Assembly (NCBI RefSeq): GCF_026627925.1
Contig: NZ_JAPNLE010000009.1
Location: forward strand, 1,984,001-2,048,000
DNA length: 64,000 nucleotides
Source: Cupriavidus sp. D39
Lineage (GTDB): Bacteria > Pseudomonadota > Gammaproteobacteria > Burkholderiales > Burkholderiaceae
Direction of reading: 5' to 3'
The notes below the pieces were generated by a model. It did no database searches and was not told the DNA's origin. It worked only from the letters and a program-made list of their open reading frames with translations. This document shows positions 21,090 through 30,267 of this stretch, piece after piece. Both the position numbers and the translations under genes were made by a program. Position 1 is the first letter of the stretch. Each line of letters opens with the position of its first letter.

Positions 21090-21293
21090 CTACATCAGGA
21101 GATAGTCCGCAACCCAGTTGCCCGCGCAAGTTGCTGCACCCGCCATCAAGCCGGTGCGCACCGCAGATAGCCGGAAGGTGCCACGCAGCGGGCGTCCTCT
21201 GCAGATTGCCGTCAAGATGGGGATCAGCGTGAACACCACCGTCGTGCCGGCTATCTGCGCAAGGTACACGTGCCAAAGGTCCATGCTTGGCAA
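21090..21293 (-). CDS. Small two-helix membrane protein, unknown function
   Basis: 67 codons from a TTG at 21293 preceded by GAGGGG at eight bases; an ATG three codons on is the alternative start. The protein MDLWHVYLAQIAGTTVVFTL has a hydrophobic helix (~10-30), a basic loop (CRGRPLRGTFRLSAVR) and a second hydrophobic stretch (TGLMAGAATCAGNWVADYLL). The composition and RBS look like a real small membrane protein. I recognise no family. It stands alone between gltA and the liv genes. Confidence 0.5.
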   Translation of the reverse strand: MPSMDLWHVYLAQIAGTTVVFTLIPILTAICRGRPLRGTFRLSAVRTGLMAGAATCAGNWVADYLLM

Positions 21294-21659
21294 TTCGACT
21301 TCCCCTCATCGCAACCATCATTTCGCTCGTGCGGCATTGAAGATGCCGCACACCTGATGTTTCGCACCTACAGACAGGACAGAATCGTTCTACGAAATTG
21401 GCGTGCGCGCCTGCAGGACATCCAACTGAACATAAGCCCAGGTAGAGCAAAAATCGATAAGAAAAATCTGCATGCCCTGGCCGCATTTTCTCTTTTCACT
21501 TGGAAAGACGTCAGAATCCTGGCCGGCGCGGCAATGGACGCACACGGCGCCGCGCCGCGATGTCCGGGGCAGACGCACAAAGCAAAACGCCCCGGCCAAG
21601 GCCGGGGCGTTTCATGATCAAAGCGACGCCGGTGTTACCAGCGCGCCCTTACCGGGGCA
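21294..21659. other. Gap between the small membrane protein and gltA
   Basis: 366 bases. It contains the gltA terminator at 21584-21612 and, in the AT-richer part around 21300-21500, presumably the promoter of the small membrane protein. No gene is recognised. Confidence 0.45.
21584..21612 (-). terminator. Intrinsic terminator of the sdh-gltA operon
   Basis: A 13-base stem AAACGCCCCGGCC with its exact complement around a two-base loop, and A/T-rich ends on both strands, 48 bases after the gltA stop. Confidence 0.8.
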
Positions 21660-22961
21660 TCAACGCGTGCCCATATCCGGCACGGTGCGGCTTGCCGCGC
21701 CGTTGAACAGCTGGCGCGGACGGCCGATCTTGTATTCCGGATCGGTGATCATTTCTTCCCACTGCGAGATCCAGCCCGGGGTACGGGCCAGTGCGAAGAT
21801 GCAGGTGAACAGCGACGTCGGGATGCCGAGTGCGCGCTGCACGATGCCCGAGTAGAAGTCGACATTCGGGTACAGCTTGCGGCTGACGAAGTACTCGTCT
21901 TCCAGCGCGATCTTTTCCAGTTCCATGGCGAGCTTGAACAGCGGGTCGTTGTGCAGGCCCAGTTCATTCAGCACTTCATAGCAGGTTTCGCGCATCAGCT
22001 TGGCGCGCGGGTCGTAGTTCTTGTACACGCGGTGGCCAAAGCCCATCAGGCGCACGCCCGAGTTCTTGTCCTTGACCTGCTTGATGAACTCGGTGATGTT
22101 GTCGACGCTGCCGATTTCCTCAAGCATCTTGAGGGCGGCTTCGTTGGCGCCACCGTGGGCCGGGCCCCACAGGCAAGCCACGCCGGCGGCGATGGCGGCG
22201 AACGGGTTGGTACCCGAGGAGCCGGCCAGGCGCACCGTGGAGGTGGATGCGTTCTGCTCGTGGTCTGCGTGCAGGATGAAGATGCGGTCGAGCGCGCGCT
22301 CGAGCACCGGGTTCACCTTGTACGGGGCGCACGGCGTGGAGAACATCATCTGCATGAAGTTGCCCGAGTAGGACAGGTCGTTCTGCGGATAGATGTACGG
22401 CTGGCCGATGTTGTACTTGTAGGCCATGGCGACCAGGGTCGGCATCTTGGCGATCAGGCGGATCGCGGAGATTTCGCGCTGGTGCGGATCATCGATGTCC
22501 ATGGCGTCGTGGTAGAACGCGCTCATGGCGCCGACCAGGCCCGTCAGGACGGCCATCGGGTGGGCATCGCGGCGGAAGCCGCGCAGGAAGAACTGCATCT
22601 GCTCGTGAACCATGGTGTGGTTCATCACCGCACCGACGAATTCTTCCTTCTGCTTGGCATTGGGCAGTTCGCCCTTGAGCAGCAGGTAACAGGTTTCCAG
22701 GTGGTCGCACTTGGTGGCCAGCTGCTCGATCGGGTAGCCGCGGTACAGCAGCTCGCCCTTGTCCCCGTCGATGTAGGTGATCTTCGAATTGCACGAAGCC
22801 GTCGACATGAAACCGGGGTCATAGGTGAACTTGCCGGTTTGTCCGTACAGCTTGCGAATATCGATTACGTCGGGGCCAACGGTACCCGTATAAATCGGCA
22901 GCTCGACGCTGGGGGAACCATCGGAAAACGATAGCGTGGCTTTCACATCGGACGGCGTCAT
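21660..22961 (-). CDS. gltA: Citrate synthase (type II, hexameric)
   Basis: 433 residues, typical for the proteobacterial enzyme. The catalytic residues are visible: the His in [15 protein letters not shown] (~268), the His in [15 protein letters not shown] (~309) and the Asp in the FYSGIV region. It condenses oxaloacetate and acetyl-CoA to start the TCA cycle. AAGGA precedes the ATG. It is the last gene of sdhCDAB-sdhE-gltA and is followed by an intrinsic terminator. Confidence 0.97.
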   Translation of the reverse strand: MTPSDVKATLSFSDGSPSVELPIYTGTVGPDVIDIRKLYGQTGKFTYDPGFMSTASCNSKITYIDGDKGELLYRGYPIEQLATKCDHLETCYLLLKGELPNAKQKEEFVGAVMNHTMVHEQMQFFLRGFRRDAHPMAVLTGLVGAMSAFYHDAMDIDDPHQREISAIRLIAKMPTLVAMAYKYNIGQPYIYPQNDLSYSGNFMQMMFSTPCAPYKVNPVLERALDRIFILHADHEQNASTSTVRLAGSSGTNPFAAIAAGVACLWGPAHGGANEAALKMLEEIGSVDNITEFIKQVKDKNSGVRLMGFGHRVYKNYDPRAKLMRETCYEVLNELGLHNDPLFKLAMELEKIALEDEYFVSRKLYPNVDFYSGIVQRALGIPTSLFTCIFALARTPGWISQWEEMITDPEYKIGRPRQLFNGAASRTVPDMGTR

Positions 22962-23001
22962 GTCGGTTCCTTCTAATGCTGACTAATAATGTTGACGAAA
23001 C

Positions 23002-23289
23002 TCAGACCGAACGCAGCAGGGCAATCACGTGCTGCATCGGGGGCGTGTCGAGCTCACCGTCCAGCTCCTTGCGTGCAAGAAGCAGGTCCATCAACTCGTT
23101 GTCGCTCAGCTCGAAGAGTTCGGAGAGCGAGGCCACGTCCTGGTCGGAGAGGCTTTCTTCGTAACGGTTGAAAAAACGTTCGACGATGATGTCGTTCTCC
23201 AGGAGGCCGCGCCGCGCGCGCCAGCGCAGTCGTGCTCGCCGGTGCGGATCGGCCTGGTGGGAGAAACTGGGGGAAACACTTTCGGTCAT
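23002..23289 (-). CDS. sdhE: Succinate dehydrogenase assembly factor SdhE (flavinylation factor)
   Basis: 95 residues. The motif RARRGLLENDIIVERFF corresponds to the RGxxE signature of SdhE/Sdh5, which promotes covalent FAD attachment to SdhA. The rest (LSELFELSDNELMDLLL) matches the five-helix family. It lies between sdhB and gltA, the usual place in betaproteobacteria. Confidence 0.93.
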   Translation of the reverse strand: MTESVSPSFSHQADPHRRARLRWRARRGLLENDIIVERFFNRYEESLSDQDVASLSELFELSDNELMDLLLARKELDGELDTPPMQHVIALLRSV

Positions 23290-23369
23290 AGGTACCTACT
23301 TCCGGCGCGCCGGTCGGGTATGCAGTTTGATAGCCCGGACTGACGCGCCGCTTACAACAACCGCGCGGA

Positions 23370-24071
23370 TCAGACCGAGCGGCGAACCATCAGCTCTTTG
23401 ATCTTGCCGATGGCCTTGGTCGGGTTCAACCCCTTCGGGCAAACGTCGACGCAGTTCATGATGCTGTGGCAACGGAACAGTCGGTACGGGTCGTTCAGGT
23501 CGTCCAGGCGCTCGCTGGTCGCCTGGTCGCGGCTGTCCGCGATGAAGCGATAAGCTTGCAGCAAGCCGGCCGGGCCGACGAACTTGTCCGGGTTCCACCA
23601 GAACGACGGGCACGACGTCGAGCAGCTTGCGCACAGGATGCACTCATACAGGCCGTCCAGCTCGTCGCGCTCCTCGGGCGACTGCAGGCGCTCTTTCTCG
23701 GGCGGCGGCTCGTCGTTGATGAGGTACGGCTTGATCGAGTTGTACTGCTTGAAGAACTGCGTCATGTCGACGATCAGGTCGCGCACCACCGGCAGGCCGG
23801 GCAGCGGACGCAAGACGATGCGGTCCGGCAGCTCGAGCATGTTGGTCAGGCAGGCCAGACCATTCTTGCCGTTGATGTTCATCGCGTCCGAGCCGCACAC
23901 GCCTTCGCGGCACGAACGGCGGAACGAGATGGTTTCGTCCAGCTTCTTCAGCTTGACCAGCGCGTCCAGCAACATGCGCTCATGACCGTCGAGCTCGACC
24001 TCGTACGTCTGCATGCGGGGCGCAGCATCCTTGTCCGGATCATAGCGGTAGACTTCGAAAATACGCTTCAT
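23370..24071 (-). CDS. sdhB: Succinate dehydrogenase iron-sulfur subunit
   Basis: 233 residues. The [2Fe-2S] motif SCREGVCGSDAMNINGKNG (~55-75) and the two ferredoxin-type clusters CILCASCSTSCPSFW (~148) and CHSIMNCVDVCPKGLNPTK (~205) are complete. It transfers electrons from SdhA flavin to the membrane quinone site in complex II. It follows sdhA by 31 bases. Confidence 0.97.
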   Translation of the reverse strand: MKRIFEVYRYDPDKDAAPRMQTYEVELDGHERMLLDALVKLKKLDETISFRRSCREGVCGSDAMNINGKNGLACLTNMLELPDRIVLRPLPGLPVVRDLIVDMTQFFKQYNSIKPYLINDEPPPEKERLQSPEERDELDGLYECILCASCSTSCPSFWWNPDKFVGPAGLLQAYRFIADSRDQATSERLDDLNDPYRLFRCHSIMNCVDVCPKGLNPTKAIGKIKELMVRRSV

Positions 24072-24102
24072 TTCTGTGGGTCCTGTGGGTCCTACGCGGT
24101 GC

Positions 24103-25881
24103 TTAGAAGGTCCGGGCCTTGGGAGGAACGCTTTCCACCGTCAGCGGGTTCATCTTCACCGGCTTGTAGTCGAGGCGGTTGCCTTCGCTGTAGAACAGCG
24201 TGTGCTTGAGCCAGCTCTCGTCGTCGCGATTCGGGAAGTCGCTGTGCGCGTGCGCACCGCGGGATTCCTTGCGGGCAGCGGCCGAAATCATCGTCGCCTT
24301 GGCCACTTCCACCAGGTTGGCCACCTCCAGGGCTTCCACCAGTGCGGTGTTGAAGACCTTGGACTTGTCCTTGAGGTGGATGTTGTCGGCACGCTCGGCC
24401 ACTTCCAGGATGCGCTCGACGCCTTCGTCCATCAGCTTCTGCGTACGGAACACGCCTGCATGCGACTGCATGTTCTTGCGGATGTCGTTGGCCACGTCCT
24501 GGGTGTACTCGCCCGAGGTCGACGATTGCAGCCTGGACAAGCGGGACATGGCGCGGTCAGCGGCATCGGCCGGCAGCGGCTTGTGCTCTTTCTGCTTGAT
24601 CGCGGTCGCCACGATGTGGTTGCCGGCCGCGCGGCCGAACACCACCAGGTCCAGCAGCGAGTTGGTGCCCAGGCGGTTGGCGCCGTGCACCGACACGCAG
24701 GAGCATTCGCCGATCGCGTAGAAACCGTTGATGACCTCGTTGGGGTTGCCGTTCTTCGGCGCCACCACCTGGCCATGGATATTCGTCGGGATACCGCCCA
24801 TCTGGTAGTGGATGGTCGGCACCACCGGGATCGGTTCCTTGATCGCGTCGACGTTGGCGAACTTGACGCCGATCTCGCGGATCGACGGCAGGCGCTTCAT
24901 GATGGTGTCGGCACCGACGTGCGTCAGGTCCAGCAGCACGTAGTCGCCGTTCGGGCCACAACCGCGGCCTTCCTTGATTTCCTGGTCCATCGAGCGCGAG
25001 ACGAAGTCGCGCGGCGCCAGGTCCTTCAGCGTCGGCGCATAGCGCTCCATGAAGCGTTCGCCGTCCTTGTTGCGCAGGATACCGCCTTCGCCGCGCACGC
25101 CTTCGGTGATCAGCACGCCCGCGCCGGCCACGCCGGTCGGGTGGAACTGCCAGAACTCCATGTCTTCGAGCGGCACGCCTGCGCGCGCTGCCATGCCCAG
25201 GCCGTCACCGGTGTTGATGAAGGCATTGGTCGAAGCGGCGTAGATACGGCCTGCACCACCGGTGGCGAACAGCGTGGTCTTGGCCTCGAGGATGTAGACC
25301 TCGCCGGTTTCCATTTCCAGCGCGGTCACGCCCAGCACGTCGCCGTCGGCGTCGCGGATCAGGTCCAGCGCCATCCATTCGACGAAGAAGTGCGTCTTGG
25401 CACGCACATTACGCTGGTACAGCGTGTGCAGCAGCGCATGGCCGGTACGGTCGGCAGCCGCGCAAGCGCGCTGGACCGGCTTCTCGCCATAGTTCGACGT
25501 ATGGCCGCCGAACGGACGCTGGTAGATGGTGCCGTCGGCGTTACGGTCGAACGGCATGCCGAAGTGTTCGAGCTCGTAGACGACCTTGGGCGCTTCACGG
25601 CACATGAATTCGATTGCGTCCTGGTCGCCCAGCCAATCGGAACCCTTGATGGTGTCGTAGAAGTGATAGTGCCAGTTGTCCTCGCTCATGTTGCCGAGCG
25701 AAGCGCCGATGCCACCCTGCGCCGCCACGGTGTGCGAGCGCGTCGGGAAAACCTTGGAGAGCACGGCGACATTCAGGCCGGCTTCCGCGAGCTGGAGGGA
25801 TGCGCGCATCCCAGCGCCGCCCGCCCCGACGATGACCACGTCAAAGCGACGACGCGGCAATCCTGTCTTGACTGCGACCAT
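24103..25881 (-). CDS. sdhA: Succinate dehydrogenase flavoprotein subunit
   Basis: 592 residues. The FAD-binding motif VIVGAGGAGMRASLQLAEAG, the covalent-FAD histidine in RSHTVAAQGGIGASLGN and the active-site region EFWQFHPTG are present. It oxidises succinate to fumarate in complex II. A strong GGAGGG site precedes the ATG and sdhD ends three bases upstream. Confidence 0.98.
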   Translation of the reverse strand: MVAVKTGLPRRRFDVVIVGAGGAGMRASLQLAEAGLNVAVLSKVFPTRSHTVAAQGGIGASLGNMSEDNWHYHFYDTIKGSDWLGDQDAIEFMCREAPKVVYELEHFGMPFDRNADGTIYQRPFGGHTSNYGEKPVQRACAAADRTGHALLHTLYQRNVRAKTHFFVEWMALDLIRDADGDVLGVTALEMETGEVYILEAKTTLFATGGAGRIYAASTNAFINTGDGLGMAARAGVPLEDMEFWQFHPTGVAGAGVLITEGVRGEGGILRNKDGERFMERYAPTLKDLAPRDFVSRSMDQEIKEGRGCGPNGDYVLLDLTHVGADTIMKRLPSIREIGVKFANVDAIKEPIPVVPTIHYQMGGIPTNIHGQVVAPKNGNPNEVINGFYAIGECSCVSVHGANRLGTNSLLDLVVFGRAAGNHIVATAIKQKEHKPLPADAADRAMSRLSRLQSSTSGEYTQDVANDIRKNMQSHAGVFRTQKLMDEGVERILEVAERADNIHLKDKSKVFNTALVEALEVANLVEVAKATMISAAARKESRGAHAHSDFPNRDDESWLKHTLFYSEGNRLDYKPVKMNPLTVESVPPKARTF

Positions 25882-25884
25882 TTA

Positions 25885-26250
25885 TTACACCCTCCAGAGA
25901 ATCTGAGCTGCGTAGCCCGCACAACCGACGAGCCACAGAATCGTAAGAACTTGCAGCACGAGGCGCACGGCCATCGGCTTCACATAGTCCATCCAGATGT
26001 CGCGCACGCCAATCCAGGCGTGATACAGCAGCGACAGGATGGTGAGGAACGTGATGATCTTCATCCACTGGTTGGAGAAGAGACCTGCCCACGCTTCGTA
26101 GGAAGCGCCGTTCGAGAGCAGGAAGGCGACTGCCAGCACGATGGTGAAGACCACCATGATGACTGCGGTGACGCGCTGCGCGAGCCAGTCTTTGAGACCG
26201 TAGTGCGCACCGACGACTAGACGCTTGGGACCGATATTATTATTTGCCAC
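25885..26250 (-). CDS. sdhD: Succinate dehydrogenase membrane anchor subunit D
   Basis: 121 residues with three hydrophobic helices. The opening region LKDWLAQRVTAVIMVVFTIV and the later LYHAWIGVRDIWMDYVKP match the SdhD anchor, with the His and Asp near the haem and quinone site. It lies between sdhC (13-base gap) and sdhA. Confidence 0.95.
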   Translation of the reverse strand: MANNNIGPKRLVVGAHYGLKDWLAQRVTAVIMVVFTIVLAVAFLLSNGASYEAWAGLFSNQWMKIITFLTILSLLYHAWIGVRDIWMDYVKPMAVRLVLQVLTILWLVGCAGYAAQILWRV

Positions 26251-26263
26251 GTTGACACTCTCC

Positions 26264-26671
26264 TCAGAACAGGCCGAACAGCTTCAGGCCGAACACAGCG
26301 GTGAGCAACAGGCTGATGATCAGCACGGCAACAGCGGACTTGGCCGAAGCGGGCTTGGTCACGCCAACGTGCACGTCGAGCAGCAGGAAACGGATGCCGG
26401 CGCAGAAGTGGTGCAGGTAACCCCAGATCAGTGCCAGCAGAACCAGCTTGACGAAGCCGCCGGACAGAAGCGCCGAGAACTTTGCGAAGCTCAGTTCGGA
26501 AGTGACGCTCTGCTCGAAGAGATACAGGACGAAAGGAAGGAGGAGGAACATCAGAGCACCGCTTGCACGATGCAGGATGGACACCTTGCCGGCCCAGGGC
26601 AACCTGTAACGCGCCAGCTGCGTCACATGGATGTTCCTGAACTCCGGCCTGGCTTGTTTGGCTTCAGCCAT
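26264..26671 (-). CDS. sdhC: Succinate dehydrogenase cytochrome b556 subunit
   Basis: 135 residues from MAEAKQARPEFRNIHVTQLA. The motif SILHRASGALMFLLLPF and the haem-ligand region YLHHFCAGIRFLLLDVHVG are typical of SdhC. It has three transmembrane helices and is first in the sdhCDAB-sdhE-gltA operon. A GGGG site precedes this ATG; an ATG four codons earlier (MGSRMAEAK) is possible. Confidence 0.95.
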   Translation of the reverse strand: MAEAKQARPEFRNIHVTQLARYRLPWAGKVSILHRASGALMFLLLPFVLYLFEQSVTSELSFAKFSALLSGGFVKLVLLALIWGYLHHFCAGIRFLLLDVHVGVTKPASAKSAVAVLIISLLLTAVFGLKLFGLF

Positions 26672-26930
26672 GCGAGACCCCATTTTGCGGTAAACAAAAA
26701 CGAAACTACTGAGCGCCCTGGATGCAAATGGATGCAGCCGGAGCAAATCCCGATAATTTTAGCGCCTTTGTTGCGCGGCGCACCAATAATTTTCAGCTAT
26801 CGCGCACCAACATGGCGTGCCCGACAATCGCACGCAACCATGCCGCGAGGTAATAAGCCTTGCTTTGCGCAACAGCGGCGCCCGCCGTGGCTACAACAGC
26901 AATAATCGGCATGGATTGCAATCCGGCGTA

Positions 26931-27752
26931 TCAGCTCAAATCGTTCTGATAATAGTGCCGGGTGGTTACATACAGGCCGCGGCGGACTTCGACGGGCCTG
27001 TCGCCATAGGTGAACGAGACGCGCTCCACGGACAAAAGCGGCGTGCCCGCGTCCACGGACAACAGCGACGCGGTGGCCTGGTCTGCGGCCACCGCGCGGA
27101 TTTTTTCGGTCGCCCGGATCATGCGCGTGCCGAATTCAGCCTCGAACAGCGCGTACATCGGGCCCTTCCATTCGGTCAGCTTCTCGGCAGTCAGGCCCTT
27201 GAAGTTGGTGCCCAGCAGCCAGATTTCGTCCAGCACGGTCGGTTCGCCGGAGAAAAACAGCACGCGGCGGATCTGCACCACCCCATCGCCGGTGCGGATG
27301 TCGAGCAGGCGTGCGATTTCGGCCGGGGCGCGCAGGCGCTTGCATTCCAGCACCTGGCTGGAGCCATAATGGGGCTCGCCCTCGTCCGGCACCAGGCGCA
27401 GGAAGCGGAACTTCACGCCATCCTCGTGGTGCGTCGTGACAAAGGTGCCCTTGCCCTGGCGGCGCGCCACCAGGTTCTCGGCGGCGAGCTCATCGATGGC
27501 CTTGCGCACCGTGCCCTGGCTGACCTTGTAGCGGGCCGCCAGGTCCATTTCACTGGGAATCATGTCGCCCGGCTTCCACTCGCCGGATTGCAGGCTCTGC
27601 GTAATGAGCGCCTTTATCTGCTGGTAGAGCGGGCTGAACGTTGGAGAGGCCGCCGCCGCGGACGGCTGGGTCCCGGCGCCGGACGTAGCGGCGCCATTAT
27701 CCTGCACTGCAGCAACGGCAGTGCCGGCGAGGGACGGGGGCAGGGATGACAT
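26931..27752 (-). CDS. GntR/HutC-family transcriptional regulator
   Basis: 273 residues. After an Ala/Pro-rich N-terminus comes a GntR winged helix (SPLYQQIKALITQSLQSGEW ... SEMDLAARYKVSQGTVRKAI, ~40-105), then a UTRA ligand-binding domain ending PVEVRRGLYVTTRHYYQNDL. Its gene diverges from mdh and lies upstream of sdhC on the same strand. A perfect palindrome 55-75 bases before its start is the likely operator. It probably controls the mdh cluster, and perhaps sdh, in response to a carboxylate. The effector is unknown. Confidence 0.9.
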   Translation of the reverse strand: MSSLPPSLAGTAVAAVQDNGAATSGAGTQPSAAAASPTFSPLYQQIKALITQSLQSGEWKPGDMIPSEMDLAARYKVSQGTVRKAIDELAAENLVARRQGKGTFVTTHHEDGVKFRFLRLVPDEGEPHYGSSQVLECKRLRAPAEIARLLDIRTGDGVVQIRRVLFFSGEPTVLDEIWLLGTNFKGLTAEKLTEWKGPMYALFEAEFGTRMIRATEKIRAVAADQATASLLSVDAGTPLLSVERVSFTYGDRPVEVRRGLYVTTRHYYQNDLS

Positions 27753-27800
27753 AAGCGAATTTCACCACAAAACGAGGAAGCACGTCCAGCCCGTCATCAA

Positions 27801-27826
27801 ATGTCTTATGTCTTATATAAGACATA
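27801..27826. promoter_or_regulatory. Palindromic operator with an extra half-site
   Basis: A perfect 20-bp palindrome TATGTCTTATATAAGACATA lies at 27807-27826, preceded by another ATGTCTTA half-site at 27801-27808. The AT-rich core with flanking GTCTTA/TAAGAC suits a GntR/HutC dimer. It ends four bases before the -35 of the mdh promoter. Confidence 0.75.
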
Positions 27827-27830
27827 TGAA

Positions 27831-27859
27831 TTGACAATGGTTTTGTGCAGGCCTACACT
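27831..27859 (+). promoter_or_regulatory. Sigma-70 promoter for the mdh cluster
   Basis: A perfect -35 TTGACA (27831-27836), a 17-base spacer and a -10 TACACT (27854-27859). It is placed right beside the palindromic operator, so bound regulator would hinder or aid RNA polymerase there. Confidence 0.75.
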
Positions 27860-28091
27860 CCCGCAGGTTTCACGCCGGCATCCGCTCTGGATGCAGCACC
27901 CCTCTTCGCAGTAGACTTACGCTTTGTCGCACCCCATGACCCGTTGTGGCTCCCTCCAGTCGGTATCGCTAGCAGCGCGCCGGTGGATTGCCGCTTGCCG
28001 CCGTGGCGACAAATCCGCAACCGGTGACGTCCGGACTACCCTCCGGCCTGCCACCGACCAGTTTCCCCTCTTCTTGTTTGGAGAATTACTC

Positions 28092-29075
28092 ATGGCTAAA
28101 GCCCCAATGCGCGTCGCAGTCACCGGCGCCGCTGGCCAGATCGGCTACTCCCTGCTGTTCCGCATCGCCAACGGCGACATGCTTGGCAAAGACCAGCCGG
28201 TCATCCTCCAATTGCTCGACCTCCCGCAAGCCCAGGCCGCCGTCAAGGGCGTGGTGATGGAACTGGAAGATTGCGCATTCCCGCTGCTGGCCGGCGTGGT
28301 GATCACCGACGACCCCAAGGTCGCGTTCAAGGACGCCAACGTCGCGCTGCTGGTCGGTGCCCGTCCGCGTAGCAAGGGCATGGAGCGCAAGGACCTGCTC
28401 GAAGCCAACGCACAGATCTTCACGGTGCAAGGCAAGGCACTGGACGAAGTCGCCGCCCGCGACATCAAGGTGCTGGTGGTCGGCAACCCGGCCAACACCA
28501 ACGCCTACATCGCGATGAAGTCGGCTCCGAGCCTGCCCAAGGAGAACTTCACCGCCATGCTGCGCCTGGATCACAATCGTGCCCTGTCGCAGATCGCCGC
28601 CAAGACCGGCAAGCCGGTCGCGTCGATCGAGAAGATGTTCGTCTGGGGCAACCACAGCCCGACCATGTACGCCGACTACCGCTACGCGACTGTCGACGGC
28701 CGGAGCGTCAAGGACCTGATCAACGACCAAGCCTGGAACAACGACGTGTTCCTGCCGACCGTTGGCAAGCGCGGCGCCGCCATCATCGAGGCGCGTGGCC
28801 TGTCGTCGGCAGCTTCGGCCGCCAACGCTGCCATCGACCACGTGCATGACTGGGTCCTGGGCTCGAACGGCAAGTGGGTCACCATGGGCATCCCGTCGGA
28901 CGGTTCGTACGGCATCCCCGAAGACACCATGTTCGGCTTCCCGGTGACCACCGCCAACGGCAAGTACGAAATGGTCAAGGGCCTGGAAGTCGACGCCTAC
29001 AGCCAGGAAAAGATCAACATCACGCTCAAGGAACTGGAAGAAGAGCGTGCCGGCGTGCAGCACCTGCTCGGCTGA
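28092..29075 (+). CDS. mdh: Malate dehydrogenase (NAD)
   Basis: 327 residues from [20 protein letters not shown]. The NAD-binding glycine motif, the [20 protein letters not shown] stretch, the NPANTNAYI motif, the [12 protein letters not shown] substrate-binding Arg/Asp and the catalytic His in [12 protein letters not shown] are all present. It interconverts malate and oxaloacetate. The frame is open further upstream, but GGAG and family similarity fix this ATG. It heads the plus-strand cluster. Confidence 0.97.
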   Translation: MAKAPMRVAVTGAAGQIGYSLLFRIANGDMLGKDQPVILQLLDLPQAQAAVKGVVMELEDCAFPLLAGVVITDDPKVAFKDANVALLVGARPRSKGMERKDLLEANAQIFTVQGKALDEVAARDIKVLVVGNPANTNAYIAMKSAPSLPKENFTAMLRLDHNRALSQIAAKTGKPVASIEKMFVWGNHSPTMYADYRYATVDGRSVKDLINDQAWNNDVFLPTVGKRGAAIIEARGLSSAASAANAAIDHVHDWVLGSNGKWVTMGIPSDGSYGIPEDTMFGFPVTTANGKYEMVKGLEVDAYSQEKINITLKELEEERAGVQHLLG

Positions 29076-29097
29076 TCCAGGTAGCGCCAATGACTAG

Positions 29098-29144
29098 ACC
29101 GGAGCCTCGCAACGATTCACGAATCGGCGCGGGCTCCGGTTTTT
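29098..29144 (+). terminator. Intrinsic terminator after mdh
   Basis: A nine-base stem ACCGGAGCC / GGCTCCGGT followed by TTTTC. It lies 23 bases after mdh and may separate high mdh expression from the downstream genes. Confidence 0.75.
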
Positions 29145-29162
29145 CATTCTGGCGCCCCGCCC

Positions 29163-30176
29163 TTGCCTCCCTCAACCACTATCCGATTGAATAAAGTGCA
29201 TCCTTCCGAGGTCTTGTTCCAGGGCGAAGCCATTCCGACGCAGTTGCCGGTCTGCGACCACTATGCCGGCAGCGAAAAGCTGATGCTGAAATCGCTTGCC
29301 CTGCAACAAGAGCTTGGGCCCGTCTTCGATATCACCTTCGACTGCGAAGACGGTGCCGCCGTCGGGCTGGAGCGCGATCACGCCGAGTTGTGCGCGCGCC
29401 TCATCAACAGCCAGCAGAACCGCTTCAACCGCGTAGGCGTACGCATCCACGACCCGGCCCACCCGAGTTGGCGCCACGATATCGACATCCTGGTCGGCAG
29501 CGCCGGCGCCCGGCTGGCCTATGTGGTGGTGCCCAAGGTGATCGACGTGGTCGAGGTCGCGCGCGTCACGGATCACGTGAACCAGGCGGCCCGCGCCGCC
29601 GGCGTCGCGCGGCACATTCCCATCCATGTGTTGATAGAGACGCATGCCGCAGTGGACCAGGTGTTCGACATCGCCCGTCTCGTCCAGGTGGAATGCCTCA
29701 GCTTCGGCCTGATGGATTTTGTCTCTGCCCACCACGGCGCCATCCCGGGCGAGGCCATGCGCTCGCCGCAGCAGTTCGAGCATCCGTTGATCCGGCGCGC
29801 CATGCTGGAGATCTCGGCCGCCTGCCACCGTTACGGCAAAGTGCCCTCGCACAACGTCAGCACCGATATCGAGCAGCCATCCCGCGCCGGCGACGATGCC
29901 CATCGCGCCCGGGCCGAATTCGGCTACCTGCGCAAGTGGAGCATCCACCCGAGCCAGATCCAGCCGATCGTTTCGGCCTTCCGGCCCAGCGGCGCGGAGA
30001 TCGGCGCGTCCAGTGAAATCCTGCTTGCCGCCTACGAGAACAACTGGGCGCCGATCCGCCACCAGGGCCAGTTGCACGATCGCGCCAGCTACCGCTATTA
30101 CTGGTCGCTGCTGCAGCGGGCGCACGCCACCGGCGCCGATTTGCCCGGCACCGTGCTGGAACGCTTCTTTGCATGA
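29163..30176 (+). CDS. HpcH/HpaI aldolase / citrate-lyase-beta-like (malyl-CoA lyase type) protein
   Basis: 337 codons from a TTG; the true start is uncertain, with later TTG and GTG candidates before VHPSEVLFQGE. The fold signature is a PEP-utilising TIM barrel: FDCEDGAAVGLERDHAEL, then VRIHDP, VVPKVIDV, IPIHVLIETHAAV and KWSIHPSQIQPI. These contain the metal-binding Glu and Asp and the CoA-binding region of the CitE/malyl-CoA-lyase superfamily. It probably cleaves or forms a malyl- or citramalyl-CoA-type ester. The substrate is inference, supported only by its TCA/methylcitrate neighbours. Confidence 0.8.
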   Translation: MPPSTTIRLNKVHPSEVLFQGEAIPTQLPVCDHYAGSEKLMLKSLALQQELGPVFDITFDCEDGAAVGLERDHAELCARLINSQQNRFNRVGVRIHDPAHPSWRHDIDILVGSAGARLAYVVVPKVIDVVEVARVTDHVNQAARAAGVARHIPIHVLIETHAAVDQVFDIARLVQVECLSFGLMDFVSAHHGAIPGEAMRSPQQFEHPLIRRAMLEISAACHRYGKVPSHNVSTDIEQPSRAGDDAHRARAEFGYLRKWSIHPSQIQPIVSAFRPSGAEIGASSEILLAAYENNWAPIRHQGQLHDRASYRYYWSLLQRAHATGADLPGTVLERFFA

Positions 30177-30267
30177 ACGTTGCTTGGCGCGCGCCAGGCG
30201 ATGACCACGGTGTAACACAGGATCGAACCCGGGCTGGGCTCGGGTGAGAGACCAGACAGGAGACGCG

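Larger units (their letters stand above)
27753..28091. promoter_or_regulatory. Divergent regulatory region between the GntR gene and mdh
   Basis: 339 bases holding the palindromic operator and a near-consensus promoter for mdh. The mdh leader is about 225 nucleotides. A GGAG site precedes the mdh ATG. No gene is recognised in the leader. Confidence 0.7.
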
